A DNA stretch of 7,478 nt from the NCBI GenBank assembly GCA_027296665.1, contig JAPUIV010000215.1:1-7478 (forward strand). The letters are read 5' to 3'. Position 1 is the first letter of the stretch, and each line of letters opens with the position of its first letter. The stretch comes from Acidobacteriota bacterium. GTDB taxonomy: Bacteria > Acidobacteriota > Polarisedimenticolia > JAPUIV01. Below are positions 1 to 7,377 of this stretch, in pieces. The translations under genes were made by a program, and so were the position numbers. The notes under the pieces were generated by a model. That model had not been told where the DNA came from. It did no database searches and saw nothing but the letters and a program-made list of their open reading frames with translations.

Positions 1-39
1 AATGATCTCTTCCCCGCGGCGAATCGGGAGTCCCAGGAA

Positions 40-1335
40 ATGAAGATACTCGTTGTCGGGGCCGGTGGACGGGAGCATGCGCTCGTCTGGAAACTCCACC
101 AGAGCCCCATGGGAAAAGAGATCCTGTGCGCCCCCGGAAACCCGGGAACTGCGGAGATCGCCCGTTCGGTGCCAATCGATCCCGCATCGATCCTCGAGCT
201 GGCTTCCTTCGCCGCGGCGAACCGGGTGGACCTCACGGTGATCGGACCGGAGATTCCCCTCGCCCTCGGCGCCGCCGCCGAATTCGAGAAACGGGGACTG
301 AAGGTGTTCGGGGCCCGGCGCGCCGCCGCCGAGATCGAAAGCAGCAAGATATTCGCGAAAGAGTTCATGCTCCGCCACTCGATCCCCACCGCCCCTTTCA
401 CCGTCCATGATGACCCCGAGGATGCCCGGCGGGCCATCGGCGCGCGCCGGCGGTTCCCGGTGGTGATCAAGGCCGACGGCCTGGCCGCCGGAAAGGGTGT
501 TCTGATCGCCGGCTCCCGGGAAGAGGCATTGTCGGCAATCGATCTGTGCATGGAGGAGAAAAGGTTCGGACCTGCCGGGGAGAGGATCCTGATCGAGGAT
601 TTCCTGCGCGGACAGGAGACCTCCTTCTTCGCCCTCACCGATGGGGAACGGCTCCTGCCTCTGGCCACCTGCTGCGACTACAAGGCGGTATGGGAGGGGG
701 ACCGCGGACCCAACACCGGCGGAATGGGATCCTTTTCACCCTCCCCCCTGCCGGACGAGAAGACCTGCCGCTGGATCATGGATCGTATCCTGGCCCCGAC
801 CGTGGCCGGCCTGGCACGGGAATCCCGTCCCTATCGCGGCATTCTGTATGCCGGGCTGATGCTGACCGAGGCGGGCCCCAAGGTCCTGGAATTCAACGCC
901 CGTTTCGGCGACCCGGAAACCCAGGTTCTTCTGCCCCGGATGAAAAGCGATCTCCTCCCTCTGTTGCTAGACTGCGCCGGCGGCAGCCTCGAGGGGAAAC
1001 AGGTGGAATGGAACCGGGAAGCGGCGGTCTGCGTGGTCCTCGCCTCGGAGGGATACCCGGAAAAACCGCTGGCCGGAAAGATAATCGAATGGCGGAAAGG
1101 ATCGGAGGCGAGTCCGGACCTCCTGTTCTTCCATGCCGGCACCCAGCAGGACGGGGACGGGACCCTCCGGAGCGCGGGAGGCCGGGTCATCAATGTTGTC
1201 GGTAGCGGCACCGATCTGCGCGAGGCCCGGGCCCGGGCCTACGCCGGGGTCGAGGCGGTTCATTTCCAGGGAATGCACTTCCGCAGCGACATCGCCCTGG
1301 AGAGAACCGCTACCGCGGAAACTTCCACCGGATGA
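40..1335 (+). CDS. purD: Phosphoribosylamine-glycine ligase (GAR synthetase)
   Basis: Cytosolic enzyme of de novo purine synthesis that joins glycine to 5-phosphoribosylamine using ATP, giving GAR. The 431-residue product has the usual family length. The N-terminal fold opens with GAGGREHAL (residues 7-15) and continues with the GPEIPLALG stretch (69-77). The ATP-grasp domain shows KADGLAAGKGV (144-154), GPNTGGMG (223-230) and the metal/ATP-binding EFNARFGDPETQ (284-295). The segment before GPNTGGMG reads CDYKAVWEGDR (212-222), where many proteobacterial enzymes have a QDHKR-type sequence. The ATG at 40 is supported by the canonical MKILVVGAGG start and by GGGAG at 26-30, 9 nt upstream. One frame upstream ends in TGA at 41-43, so a translationally coupled upstream gene is possible but unidentified. 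purE follows after 13 nt. The identification is firm. Confidence 0.97.
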   Translation: MKILVVGAGGREHALVWKLHQSPMGKEILCAPGNPGTAEIARSVPIDPASILELASFAAANRVDLTVIGPEIPLALGAAAEFEKRGLKVFGARRAAAEIESSKIFAKEFMLRHSIPTAPFTVHDDPEDARRAIGARRRFPVVIKADGLAAGKGVLIAGSREEALSAIDLCMEEKRFGPAGERILIEDFLRGQETSFFALTDGERLLPLATCCDYKAVWEGDRGPNTGGMGSFSPSPLPDEKTCRWIMDRILAPTVAGLARESRPYRGILYAGLMLTEAGPKVLEFNARFGDPETQVLLPRMKSDLLPLLLDCAGGSLEGKQVEWNREAAVCVVLASEGYPEKPLAGKIIEWRKGSEASPDLLFFHAGTQQDGDGTLRSAGGRVINVVGSGTDLREARARAYAGVEAVHFQGMHFRSDIALERTATAETSTG

Positions 1336-1348
1336 AGGGGAAAGGTGA

Positions 1349-1888
1349 ATGGCGGCAGAACGATCCCAGAAAAGGAACGGATCCCCCCGGATCGGCATCC
1401 TGATCGGCAGCAAGACTGATCTACCCTTCTTCAAGGGGGCCACCCAGATCCTGGAACGGTTCGAGGTGCCATACGAACTGCAGATCGGTTCCGCGCACCG
1501 CACCCCGGAGGTGGTCGGCCGGTACGCGATGACAGCGCAGGAGCGCGGCCTCCAGGCGATCATCGTCGGGGCGGGAGGCGCCGCCCACCTGGCCGGCGCC
1601 GTCGCATCGCACACCACGCTTCCCGTCCTTGCCGTGCCGTTGGCCACCTCTCCCCTGCAGGGGTTCGACGCCCTCCTCGCCACCGTCCAGATGCCGGCGG
1701 GGATACCGGTGGCGACCCTGGCCGTCGGCAAGGTGGGCGCCACCAATGCGGCGATCCTGGCCGTCGAGATCCTCGCCCTGGGCGATCCGCGCCTGCGGCG
1801 GGAACTGGACAAGTACCGTGACAGCCAGAAGGAACGGATCGCAGAACACAACCGGGAGTTGCGGGAATCAAACCAGGACCGGGGTTAA
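1349..1888 (+). CDS. purE: PurE, AIR carboxylase / N5-CAIR mutase catalytic subunit
   Basis: Carries out the carboxylation step that leads to CAIR in de novo purine synthesis. The 179-residue product is slightly longer than the usual 160-170: there are about 13 extra residues before the first beta strand and a charged C-terminal tail (about 150-179) rich in Lys, Arg and Glu. Family signatures are GILIGSKTD (16-24), SAHRTPE (48-54, active-site His50), GAGGAAHL (74-81, His80) and VQMPAGIPVATLAVG (113-127). The sequence does not settle whether the enzyme uses N5-CAIR (class I, needing PurK) or AIR plus CO2 (class II), because no purK is visible here. A Shine-Dalgarno-like AAGGGG at 1335-1340 lies 8 nt before the ATG and overlaps the purD stop, consistent with coupled expression. 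mtaB begins 6 nt after the stop. Confidence 0.97.
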   Translation: MAAERSQKRNGSPRIGILIGSKTDLPFFKGATQILERFEVPYELQIGSAHRTPEVVGRYAMTAQERGLQAIIVGAGGAAHLAGAVASHTTLPVLAVPLATSPLQGFDALLATVQMPAGIPVATLAVGKVGATNAAILAVEILALGDPRLRRELDKYRDSQKERIAEHNRELRESNQDRG

Positions 1889-1894
1889 GCGGGC

Positions 1895-3193
1895 ATGTCC
1901 CGTTCCTACTTCATCGCCACCCTGGGCTGCAAGCTGAACCAGTTCGACTCCGCCGACGTCGAGGGGCGCTTGCAGGCGGGCGGATTCCGGCGGACCGGTT
2001 CCCCTGCGACCGCCGACATCGTGGTCGTCAATACCTGCACCGTCACCGCCAGCGCCGACGCCCAGTCGCGCCGGCTGGCGCGCCGGCTGCGGCGGGAGAG
2101 TCCCGACTGCACCCTGATCGTCATGGGTTGTTCCACTCAGTTGGATCCGGCCGCGATCGAATCGGCGACCCGGGTCGACCGGACCTTCGGAACCGGTTCA
2201 GGGGAAGGCGTCGCGCGGTTCGCCCTTGACCGGTTCGGCGATACGTCATCGTTGGCGCGGGAAAACTCCTGCGCCGCCCAGGAATTTCCGATTCCCTCAT
2301 TCCCCGAAAGGACCCGGGCCTTCCTCAAGGTTCAGGAGGGATGCGACCTCCGCTGTTCCTACTGCATCATCCCGGCGGTCCGGGGAAACAGCCGGAGCCT
2401 CCCGCCGGCGGAGATCGCCCGCCAGGTCCTGCAACTCGTCGAGACCGGATATCGGGAGATCGTCCTCACCGGAGTGAATACCGGCGATTACGGCAAGGAT
2501 CTCTCGCCCCCCACCACCCTTCTGGCCCTGCTCCGCCGCCTCACCGTGATTCCGGGGCTCGGCCGCATCCGTCTCAATTCCCTGGAACCGTGCACCATCG
2601 ATCCCGGTCTCATCGCCTTTCTCGCCGACACCGAGCGCGTGGCCCCCCATTTGCAGATCCCGATCCAGAGCGGCTCCGATCGGATCCTGGCGGCCATGCG
2701 GCGCCCCTATAAACTTTCCCGTTACGCCCGGGTGGTGGAAACCCTGCGCAACCGGATCCCCGCGATCGCCCTGGGGGCGGATGTCATCGCCGGATTTCCC
2801 GGTGAGGGGGAGGAGGAGTTCCGCCAGACCCGAGAGTTCCTGGCCGACTCCCCGTTGAACTATCTGCACGTGTTCCCCTACTCGGAACGTCCCGGCACAC
2901 CGGCCGCGGCCCTGGACGGCAAGGTTGCGGGACCGGTGAAATCGGACCGGGCCCGGGCCCTTCGGACCCTGGGCGATCGGTTGAACTTTCAATTCCGCAG
3001 CCGCTTTCTCGGCAAGACCCGTACCGTTCTGGTACTCGGCGCGCAGCGGCCCGACGGCAGGTGGCGCGCCCTCAGCGACAACTACATCGAAATGGGCGTG
3101 CGGGGAGATGCCGCGCTGGTGAACCGCCTCCTGCCCGCCCGCCTTGCCGATGTCACCCAATCTGATACCCTGGCCGATATCGCCGCCTCATGA
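1895..3193 (+). CDS. mtaB: tRNA t6A37 methylthiotransferase MtaB (radical SAM)
   Basis: Predicted to convert t6A to ms2t6A at position 37 of ANN-decoding tRNAs, using two 4Fe-4S clusters and S-adenosylmethionine. Order of domains: an N-terminal UPF0004 domain with auxiliary-cluster Cys12 (ATLGCKLNQFDS), Cys48 (VVNTCTVT) and Cys79 (VMGCSTQ); a radical SAM core with CDLRCSYCIIP (Cys150, Cys154, Cys157), then LTGVNTGDYG (191-200), LQIPIQSGSD (253-262), GADVIAGFPGE (294-304) and HVFPYSERPGT (325-335); and a C-terminal TRAM-like region (about 370-430). The GCKLNQFDS and VNTGDYG forms, and the 432-residue length, favour MtaB over MiaB or RimO. The start at 1895 leaves the usual short lead before the first Cys, although its ribosome site is weak. 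The stop overlaps the next ATG as ATGA (3190-3193). Its place beside purine genes is positional only. Confidence 0.94.
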   Translation: MSRSYFIATLGCKLNQFDSADVEGRLQAGGFRRTGSPATADIVVVNTCTVTASADAQSRRLARRLRRESPDCTLIVMGCSTQLDPAAIESATRVDRTFGTGSGEGVARFALDRFGDTSSLARENSCAAQEFPIPSFPERTRAFLKVQEGCDLRCSYCIIPAVRGNSRSLPPAEIARQVLQLVETGYREIVLTGVNTGDYGKDLSPPTTLLALLRRLTVIPGLGRIRLNSLEPCTIDPGLIAFLADTERVAPHLQIPIQSGSDRILAAMRRPYKLSRYARVVETLRNRIPAIALGADVIAGFPGEGEEEFRQTREFLADSPLNYLHVFPYSERPGTPAAALDGKVAGPVKSDRARALRTLGDRLNFQFRSRFLGKTRTVLVLGAQRPDGRWRALSDNYIEMGVRGDAALVNRLLPARLADVTQSDTLADIAAS

Positions 3194-4539
3194 TTTTCGC
3201 CGCCGGGGAATTCTTCCAGCGAATCGCCAAGCGCGTCGTTCCCGATCCATTCACCTTCGCCCTGCTTCTCACCCTGGCGACCCTTCTCCTCGGCTGCCTT
3301 CTCACCCCCGCTTCCCCCCTCTCGATGGTCGGCCACTGGGCCCGGGGTTTCTGGGAACTGCTCGAGTTCGCCATGCAGATGAGCCTGATCCTGGTAACAG
3401 GCCACGCCCTGGCCTACTCGCCGCCGCTGCGTTCCCTGGTACGGTCGATCGCCCGGCTGCCGCGCAGCGCTCCCGCCGGGGCGGCCATCGTCGCCTTCAC
3501 CTCCTGCGCCGCCGCCATGGTGAACTGGGGCCTCGGCCTGGTGATCGGATCCTTGATGGCGCTGGAAGTGAGCCGGCAGGCGACGCGTCGCGGCCTGCGA
3601 ATGCATTATCCGTTGATGGGGGCCGCCGGCTACACCGGTCTCCTGGTCTGGCACGGAGGGATGTCGGGATCGGCGCCGCTTGCGGTCGCAACTTCCGGGC
3701 ATTTTCTGGAAGCGAAAATGGGGGTGATCCCGATCGGGGAAACCCTCGGTTCGCCTTTGAACCTGATCACCGGCGCCGTTCTTCTCGTTCTGATCCCCAC
3801 CCTGTGCTACTTCCTGAGCCCGCGCCGGCCGGAGGCGATGGAACCGATCCAATCGGATCTCCTCGCGGGTGAACCGCCCCGGCTCGCCCGCGCCGGAACC
3901 CTGGCGGGCCGCCTCGACCGGGCGGTCCTTCTGAGTTTGACCGTTGGCGGCATGGGGGTCGGCTATTGCCTGTACATTCTCGGTCTCGGCATTATCCGCG
4001 AAGGCAACCTGCTCCTCAGCCTGAACCTGGTCAACCTTCTGTTCCTTTCCCTCGGCATACTCCTGCACGGCAGACCGATACTTTACGCGCAGGCGATCAA
4101 CCGGGCGATCGGCAGCATGGCCGGCATCCTCCTGCAGTTTCCGTTCTACGCCGGCATCATGGGAATGATGCGTTACTCCGGGCTGATCGACATTCTTGCC
4201 AACGGCTTCGTCCGGATCTCCACCCCCTTCACCTTTCCGGCCATGGCATTCTTCGGCGCCGGCCTGGTCAACCTGTTCGTTCCCTCCGGCGGCGGGCAGT
4301 GGGCGGTGCAGGGACCGATCCTGATCGAGGCGGCCCAACGGCTCGGGGTTTCGGCGCCGAAAACCGTGATGGCGCTGTCGTACGGCGACCAGTGGACCAA
4401 CATGATCCAGCCGTTCTGGGCCCTTGCCCTTCTGGGCATTACCGGACTGAAGGCCTCGGATCTTCTGGGGTACACCACCTTGATAATGATTGTCACGGGA
4501 GCGGTGTTCGTCGCCGCCCTCCTGTTTTTACCCGCCTGA
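3190..4539 (+). CDS. Short-chain fatty acid transporter, AtoE / TIGR00366 family
   Basis: Inner-membrane transporter of the SCFA_trans family, whose E. coli member AtoE is implicated in short-chain fatty acid (acetoacetate/butyrate) uptake. The 449-residue product is strongly hydrophobic, with about 10-12 likely membrane segments, for example near 21-40, 58-76, 97-124, 188-208, 245-268, 274-292, 345-366 and 428-447. Family landmarks are PDPFTFALLLT (18-28), MVNWGLGLVIG (110-120), FVPSGGGQWAVQGP (363-376) and YGDQWTNMIQPFWAL (398-412). A polar, Pro/Arg-rich loop (about 210-242) divides the two halves. The start overlaps the mtaB stop by 4 nt, so translation is probably coupled and needs no strong ribosome site of its own. 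The exact substrate cannot be read from sequence; other small carboxylates are possible. No CoA-transferase or thiolase gene of the ato type is adjacent, so naming it atoE would overreach. Confidence 0.88.
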   Translation: MIFAAGEFFQRIAKRVVPDPFTFALLLTLATLLLGCLLTPASPLSMVGHWARGFWELLEFAMQMSLILVTGHALAYSPPLRSLVRSIARLPRSAPAGAAIVAFTSCAAAMVNWGLGLVIGSLMALEVSRQATRRGLRMHYPLMGAAGYTGLLVWHGGMSGSAPLAVATSGHFLEAKMGVIPIGETLGSPLNLITGAVLLVLIPTLCYFLSPRRPEAMEPIQSDLLAGEPPRLARAGTLAGRLDRAVLLSLTVGGMGVGYCLYILGLGIIREGNLLLSLNLVNLLFLSLGILLHGRPILYAQAINRAIGSMAGILLQFPFYAGIMGMMRYSGLIDILANGFVRISTPFTFPAMAFFGAGLVNLFVPSGGGQWAVQGPILIEAAQRLGVSAPKTVMALSYGDQWTNMIQPFWALALLGITGLKASDLLGYTTLIMIVTGAVFVAALLFLPA

Positions 4540-4569
4540 AAGCGAGGGGGAAACGAGGTTCAACACCCG

Positions 4570-5943
4570 ATGCAGGAAATGATCTCCCGCTGGATCGTCT
4601 CCGCGAGCGACATCCTGTGGGGACCGCCGATGCTCATCCTCCTGGTCGGCACAGGGTTCTTCCTTACCTTTCTGCTGCGGGGCCTGCAGTTCCGCGCCCT
4701 CGGCCATGCCCTGTGGCTCGGCCTGGTGAAACGGCGGGAGGATGACGACTCCCCCGGCGACATCTCCCACTTTCAGGCGTTGATGACCGCTCTCGCGGCC
4801 ACGGTCGGCACGGGGAATATCGCTGGGGTCGCGACCGCCATCGCCGCCGGCGGACCCGGGGCGCTGTTCTGGATGTGGATCACCGGGCTGGTCGGCATGG
4901 CCACCAAGTTCGCCGAAGCGGTCCTGGCGGTCCGGTACCGGGTGAAGGATGCCGCGGGACGGATGAGCGGCGGACCGATGTACTACCTCGACCGCGGCCT
5001 CGGCTCCCGGCCGTTGGCGATCATGTTCGCCGGCACCGGCGCCATTGCCGCCGTCGGCATCGGCAACATGGTCCAGGCAAATTCCGTGGCCGACGTGGTC
5101 GAGAGCCTGACCGGGAGCCCACCCTGGATCACCGGGATGGTACTGGCCGCGGCCACCGCCGTTGTTCTCCTGGGCGGGGTGAAGGGCATCGCCCGGACCG
5201 CGTCCACCATCGTGCCGGTGATGATCGTCTTCTACATCGGCGGAGCCCTGGTCATCCTGATCGCCGGTTATCGATCCCTTCCCGGGATCCTCGCTCTGGT
5301 CCTCCAGGAGGCATTTCAACCGACCGCCGCCGCCGGCGGCTTCCTTGGCGCCACGGTGCAGCAGGGGATCCGGTACGGTGTCGCCCGGGGCGTCTTCTCC
5401 AACGAATCGGGCCTCGGCAGCTCCCCCATCGCAGCCGCCGCGGCGCGCACCAAGGACCCGACCACCCAGGCCTTGGTGTCGATGACCCAGACCTTCATCG
5501 ACACCCTGGTGGTCTGCTCCATGACCGGATTCGTGATCCTGCTCACCGGCGCCTGGACCAGCGGCAAGACCGGCGCCGAGCTCACCGCGTCCGCCTTCCA
5601 GTCGGGATTGCCCGGCGAGTGGGGCGGCATCCTGGTGGGAGTCGGCCTGGCGTTGTTCGCCTACTCGACGATCCTTGGCTGGTCCTACTACGGGGAAAAA
5701 TGCCTCACCTACCTGTTCGGCCAGGGGCTGGTCATCCCCTACCGGTTGGTCTTCTGCGGGGCGGTGGTGGTCGGGGCGGTCATGAAGCTGGATCTGGTCT
5801 GGGCCTTCTCGGACATGATGAACGGCATGATGGCGATTCCGAACCTGATCGGATTGCTGCTCCTCAGCGGCGTGGTCCGCTCCGAGGCGGCCTCCTACTT
5901 TGCCCGGCGGCGGGAGGAAAGGAACCGGCAGGCCGCCGGTTGA
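4570..5943 (+). CDS. Sodium:alanine/glycine symporter, AGCS family
   Basis: Inner-membrane symporter predicted to import alanine or glycine with Na+ (or H+). The 457-residue product has about 10-11 hydrophobic segments. AGCS hallmarks are ATVGTGNIAGVATAI (77-91) followed by AAGGPGALFWMW (92-103), TKFAEAVLAVRYR (112-124), GGPMYYLDRGLG (134-145), FSNESGLGSSPIA (276-288), FIDTLVVCSMTG (309-320) and LGWSYYGEKC (369-378). At residue 289 there is Ala where many members have the His of PIAHA; I recall an AAAAA subgroup, so this is probably subtype variation rather than loss of function. The C-terminus is a short basic cytoplasmic tail (446-457). The ATG at 4570 has GAGG at 4555-4558, 11 nt upstream; another ATG at 4579 is less well placed. 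The gap to the preceding transporter is 30 nt, suggesting the same transcript. Its stop lies inside a hairpin shared with the convergent helicase gene. Confidence 0.95.
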   Translation: MQEMISRWIVSASDILWGPPMLILLVGTGFFLTFLLRGLQFRALGHALWLGLVKRREDDDSPGDISHFQALMTALAATVGTGNIAGVATAIAAGGPGALFWMWITGLVGMATKFAEAVLAVRYRVKDAAGRMSGGPMYYLDRGLGSRPLAIMFAGTGAIAAVGIGNMVQANSVADVVESLTGSPPWITGMVLAAATAVVLLGGVKGIARTASTIVPVMIVFYIGGALVILIAGYRSLPGILALVLQEAFQPTAAAGGFLGATVQQGIRYGVARGVFSNESGLGSSPIAAAAARTKDPTTQALVSMTQTFIDTLVVCSMTGFVILLTGAWTSGKTGAELTASAFQSGLPGEWGGILVGVGLALFAYSTILGWSYYGEKCLTYLFGQGLVIPYRLVFCGAVVVGAVMKLDLVWAFSDMMNGMMAIPNLIGLLLLSGVVRSEAASYFARRREERNRQAAG

Positions 5944-5958
5944 ACCGGCAGCCGGTTC
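5942..5958. terminator. Perfect inverted repeat between convergent stop codons, candidate bidirectional terminator
   Basis: GAACCGGC (5942-5949) is the exact reverse complement of GCCGGTTC (5951-5958), with one base between; as a hairpin it gives about 7 bp with a CAG loop. It starts inside the plus-strand TGA (5941-5943) and ends next to the minus-strand stop (5959-5961), so it sits at the 3' end of both messages. A second potential stem just upstream, AACCGGC (5923-5929) with GCCGGTT (5935-5941) and a 5-nt loop, overlaps the last codons of the symporter. No clear T-tract follows on either strand, so intrinsic termination is unproven. It could equally be a 3'-end stabilising or pausing element. 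Confidence 0.45.
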
Positions 5959-7377
5959 TCACCAGTCGACCGGGATCCGCACTTTGTTTCCGGCCGCCTC
6001 CCGGAACAGGAGATGGCCGTTGTCCCGGCCGTACTCGAACAGTTTCCGGGTGATCTCCACGTCCTTGCGGCAGTACTGTTCGACCAGGTCGACCCTCCCC
6101 TCCCGGAACCATCGCAACGACTGCAGGCCGTCCGCCGACTTCTCCTCGCCGAGCGTGGCGCCGGCAAGACGGTTCAGGGAGATCCGGAAACCGACTTTCC
6201 GGTGAATCTCCTCGAGCATGTCGAGAGTCCGGACCCCGCCGAGGTCCTTTTTGGTATAAGCCCCCAGCACCGCGTAGTCGAACCGCTTGACGTTGAATCC
6301 GACCACCAGCTCGGCAGCCAGGAGAGTCTCGAGCAGGCGATCGACTTCCGGTTCGGCGAAGGTTTCGAACACCCCTCTCTCCTCGTCGTAGATCACCGCC
6401 AGGGCCAGCCGCATCTTGTCGGCCCTGCCCCATCCGCCGACCTCCTCGGCGCTGAGACGGGTCTCGAGATCGAAGAACAGCCGCCCGCGCGGCTCCACCG
6501 CCGGTTGCACTGCCGGGAGGAGGGGACCGGGTTGCGGCGGCGGCGTCTTGGGGCGAACGGAAGCGGGGCGGAGGGTAATTCTCCACCGGCCGTTCAGAAA
6601 GGCGAGGATGCGGCGGGCCGCTTCCTTGTCGAGCGGCCGGTTGCCGTTGCCGCATTTGGGCGAATGGATGCAGGAGGGGCAGCCGGTGTCGCAGGGACAG
6701 ACGGCGATCAGCTTCTCGGTCCGTTCGAGCAGGGCGCCGATATCCCGGAAGCCCCGCGCGGAGAGTCCGATGCCGCCGGGGTACCCGTCGTAGATGAAGA
6801 TCGCCGGCCGGCCGATCTGCGGGTGGCGGGGGTAGCTGATGCCGCCGATATCACTGCGGTCACAGATGGCGAACAGGGGGAACAGGGAGATGGCGGCATG
6901 CTCGACGGCGTGAATCCCGCCCATGAAATTCAGTTGCTTGTCCTCCACCGCCTCGCGGAGCTCCCCGGGAAGCTCCAGCCACAGGCCAACCGTCTCGAAC
7001 AGGACCGGCGGCAGGTCGAGAAGGAAGTAGCCGAGCCGGTCCTGGCCGAAGATCCTGCGCTTGCAATACTCCCGGATCTGCTCGGTCACCTTCAGGCGTC
7101 CCAGCTTCACGCTGTATCCCTCGAGATCGATCGACTCGAACTGTTCCAGGATCTCGGTCTCCTTTTCCGCCAGCACCTCGGTGTAGTAATCGAGGTTTGC
7201 CGGCGCCGCCTCCACCCGCCTTCGGTCGATATCCAGCCGGCGAATCTCGTACTGCTGGCCGTGGTGCAGGTAGACCGCGCCGGGGTGGCATTCATGAAAG
7301 GCGCGAACCCCGTCGACGGAACCGATCACCTTGCCGTCCCGCTCCATGTCATGGATCGAATACCACCTTTGCATCAC
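5959..7377 (-). CDS. C-terminal half of MrfA/YprA-like DEAD/DEAH-box helicase fused to YprB/MrfB-like DEDDy exonuclease (5' part missing)
   Basis: About 472 codons (GTG 7377-7375, then ATG 7374-7372) read as the C-terminal part of a larger protein. Residues about 15-262 match the region after the motor of MrfA/YprA-type DNA helicases: IGSVDGVRAFHECHPGAVYL (18-37), GGIHAVEHAAISLFPL (153-168), FIYDGYPGGIGLSARGF (194-210), and a probable Zn/Fe-S site CDTGCPSCIHSPKC (Cys229, Cys233, Cys236, Cys242) with GNGNRPLDK. A Pro-rich linker (about 271-296) leads to an RNase H-like DEDDy exonuclease: FFDLET (Asp303, Glu305), GFNVKRFD (Asp367) and YCRKD (Tyr435, Asp439), so all catalytic acids are present. 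In B. subtilis the separate proteins MrfA and MrfB act in mitomycin-type damage repair. No Walker A or DEAH motor is visible. The frame stays open to 7478, but the residues there do not look like helicase, so the gene may be truncated or interrupted. It converges on the symporter gene with a 15-nt gap. Confidence 0.85.
   Translation of the reverse strand: MMQRWYSIHDMERDGKVIGSVDGVRAFHECHPGAVYLHHGQQYEIRRLDIDRRRVEAAPANLDYYTEVLAEKETEILEQFESIDLEGYSVKLGRLKVTEQIREYCKRRIFGQDRLGYFLLDLPPVLFETVGLWLELPGELREAVEDKQLNFMGGIHAVEHAAISLFPLFAICDRSDIGGISYPRHPQIGRPAIFIYDGYPGGIGLSARGFRDIGALLERTEKLIAVCPCDTGCPSCIHSPKCGNGNRPLDKEAARRILAFLNGRWRITLRPASVRPKTPPPQPGPLLPAVQPAVEPRGRLFFDLETRLSAEEVGGWGRADKMRLALAVIYDEERGVFETFAEPEVDRLLETLLAAELVVGFNVKRFDYAVLGAYTKKDLGGVRTLDMLEEIHRKVGFRISLNRLAGATLGEEKSADGLQSLRWFREGRVDLVEQYCRKDVEITRKLFEYGRDNGHLLFREAAGNKVRIPVDW

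Noticed and set aside
2..43. Possible 3' end of an upstream gene in a second frame, stopping at TGA 41-43 and overlapping the purD ATG
   Set aside because: Only about 13 codons are visible and they match nothing I recognise, including the end of PurH. A different frame has a stop at 3-5, so the upstream gene's end cannot be placed.
1226..1245. GGCCCGGGCCCGGGCC-type palindromic run in purD, with a similar string near 2949-2962 in mtaB
   Set aside because: Both are explained by Arg-Ala-Arg-Ala codon runs in high-GC coding sequence, and no regulatory role is suggested.
967..1851. 294-codon minus-strand open frame across the purD-purE junction
   Set aside because: It spans two well-supported plus-strand genes, and its Arg/Ser-rich translation shows no domain signature.
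3082..4338. 418-codon minus-strand open frame across the end of mtaB and the fatty-acid transporter gene
   Set aside because: The product is highly polar and low-complexity, without any recognisable fold, and the plus strand holds a well-conserved membrane protein. It is a GC-driven shadow.
5433..5439. Ala in place of the frequent His in the SAPIAHA motif of the AGCS symporter as evidence of a broken transporter
   Set aside because: All other family motifs are intact, and an Ala-rich version of this segment appears to be a normal subgroup variant.
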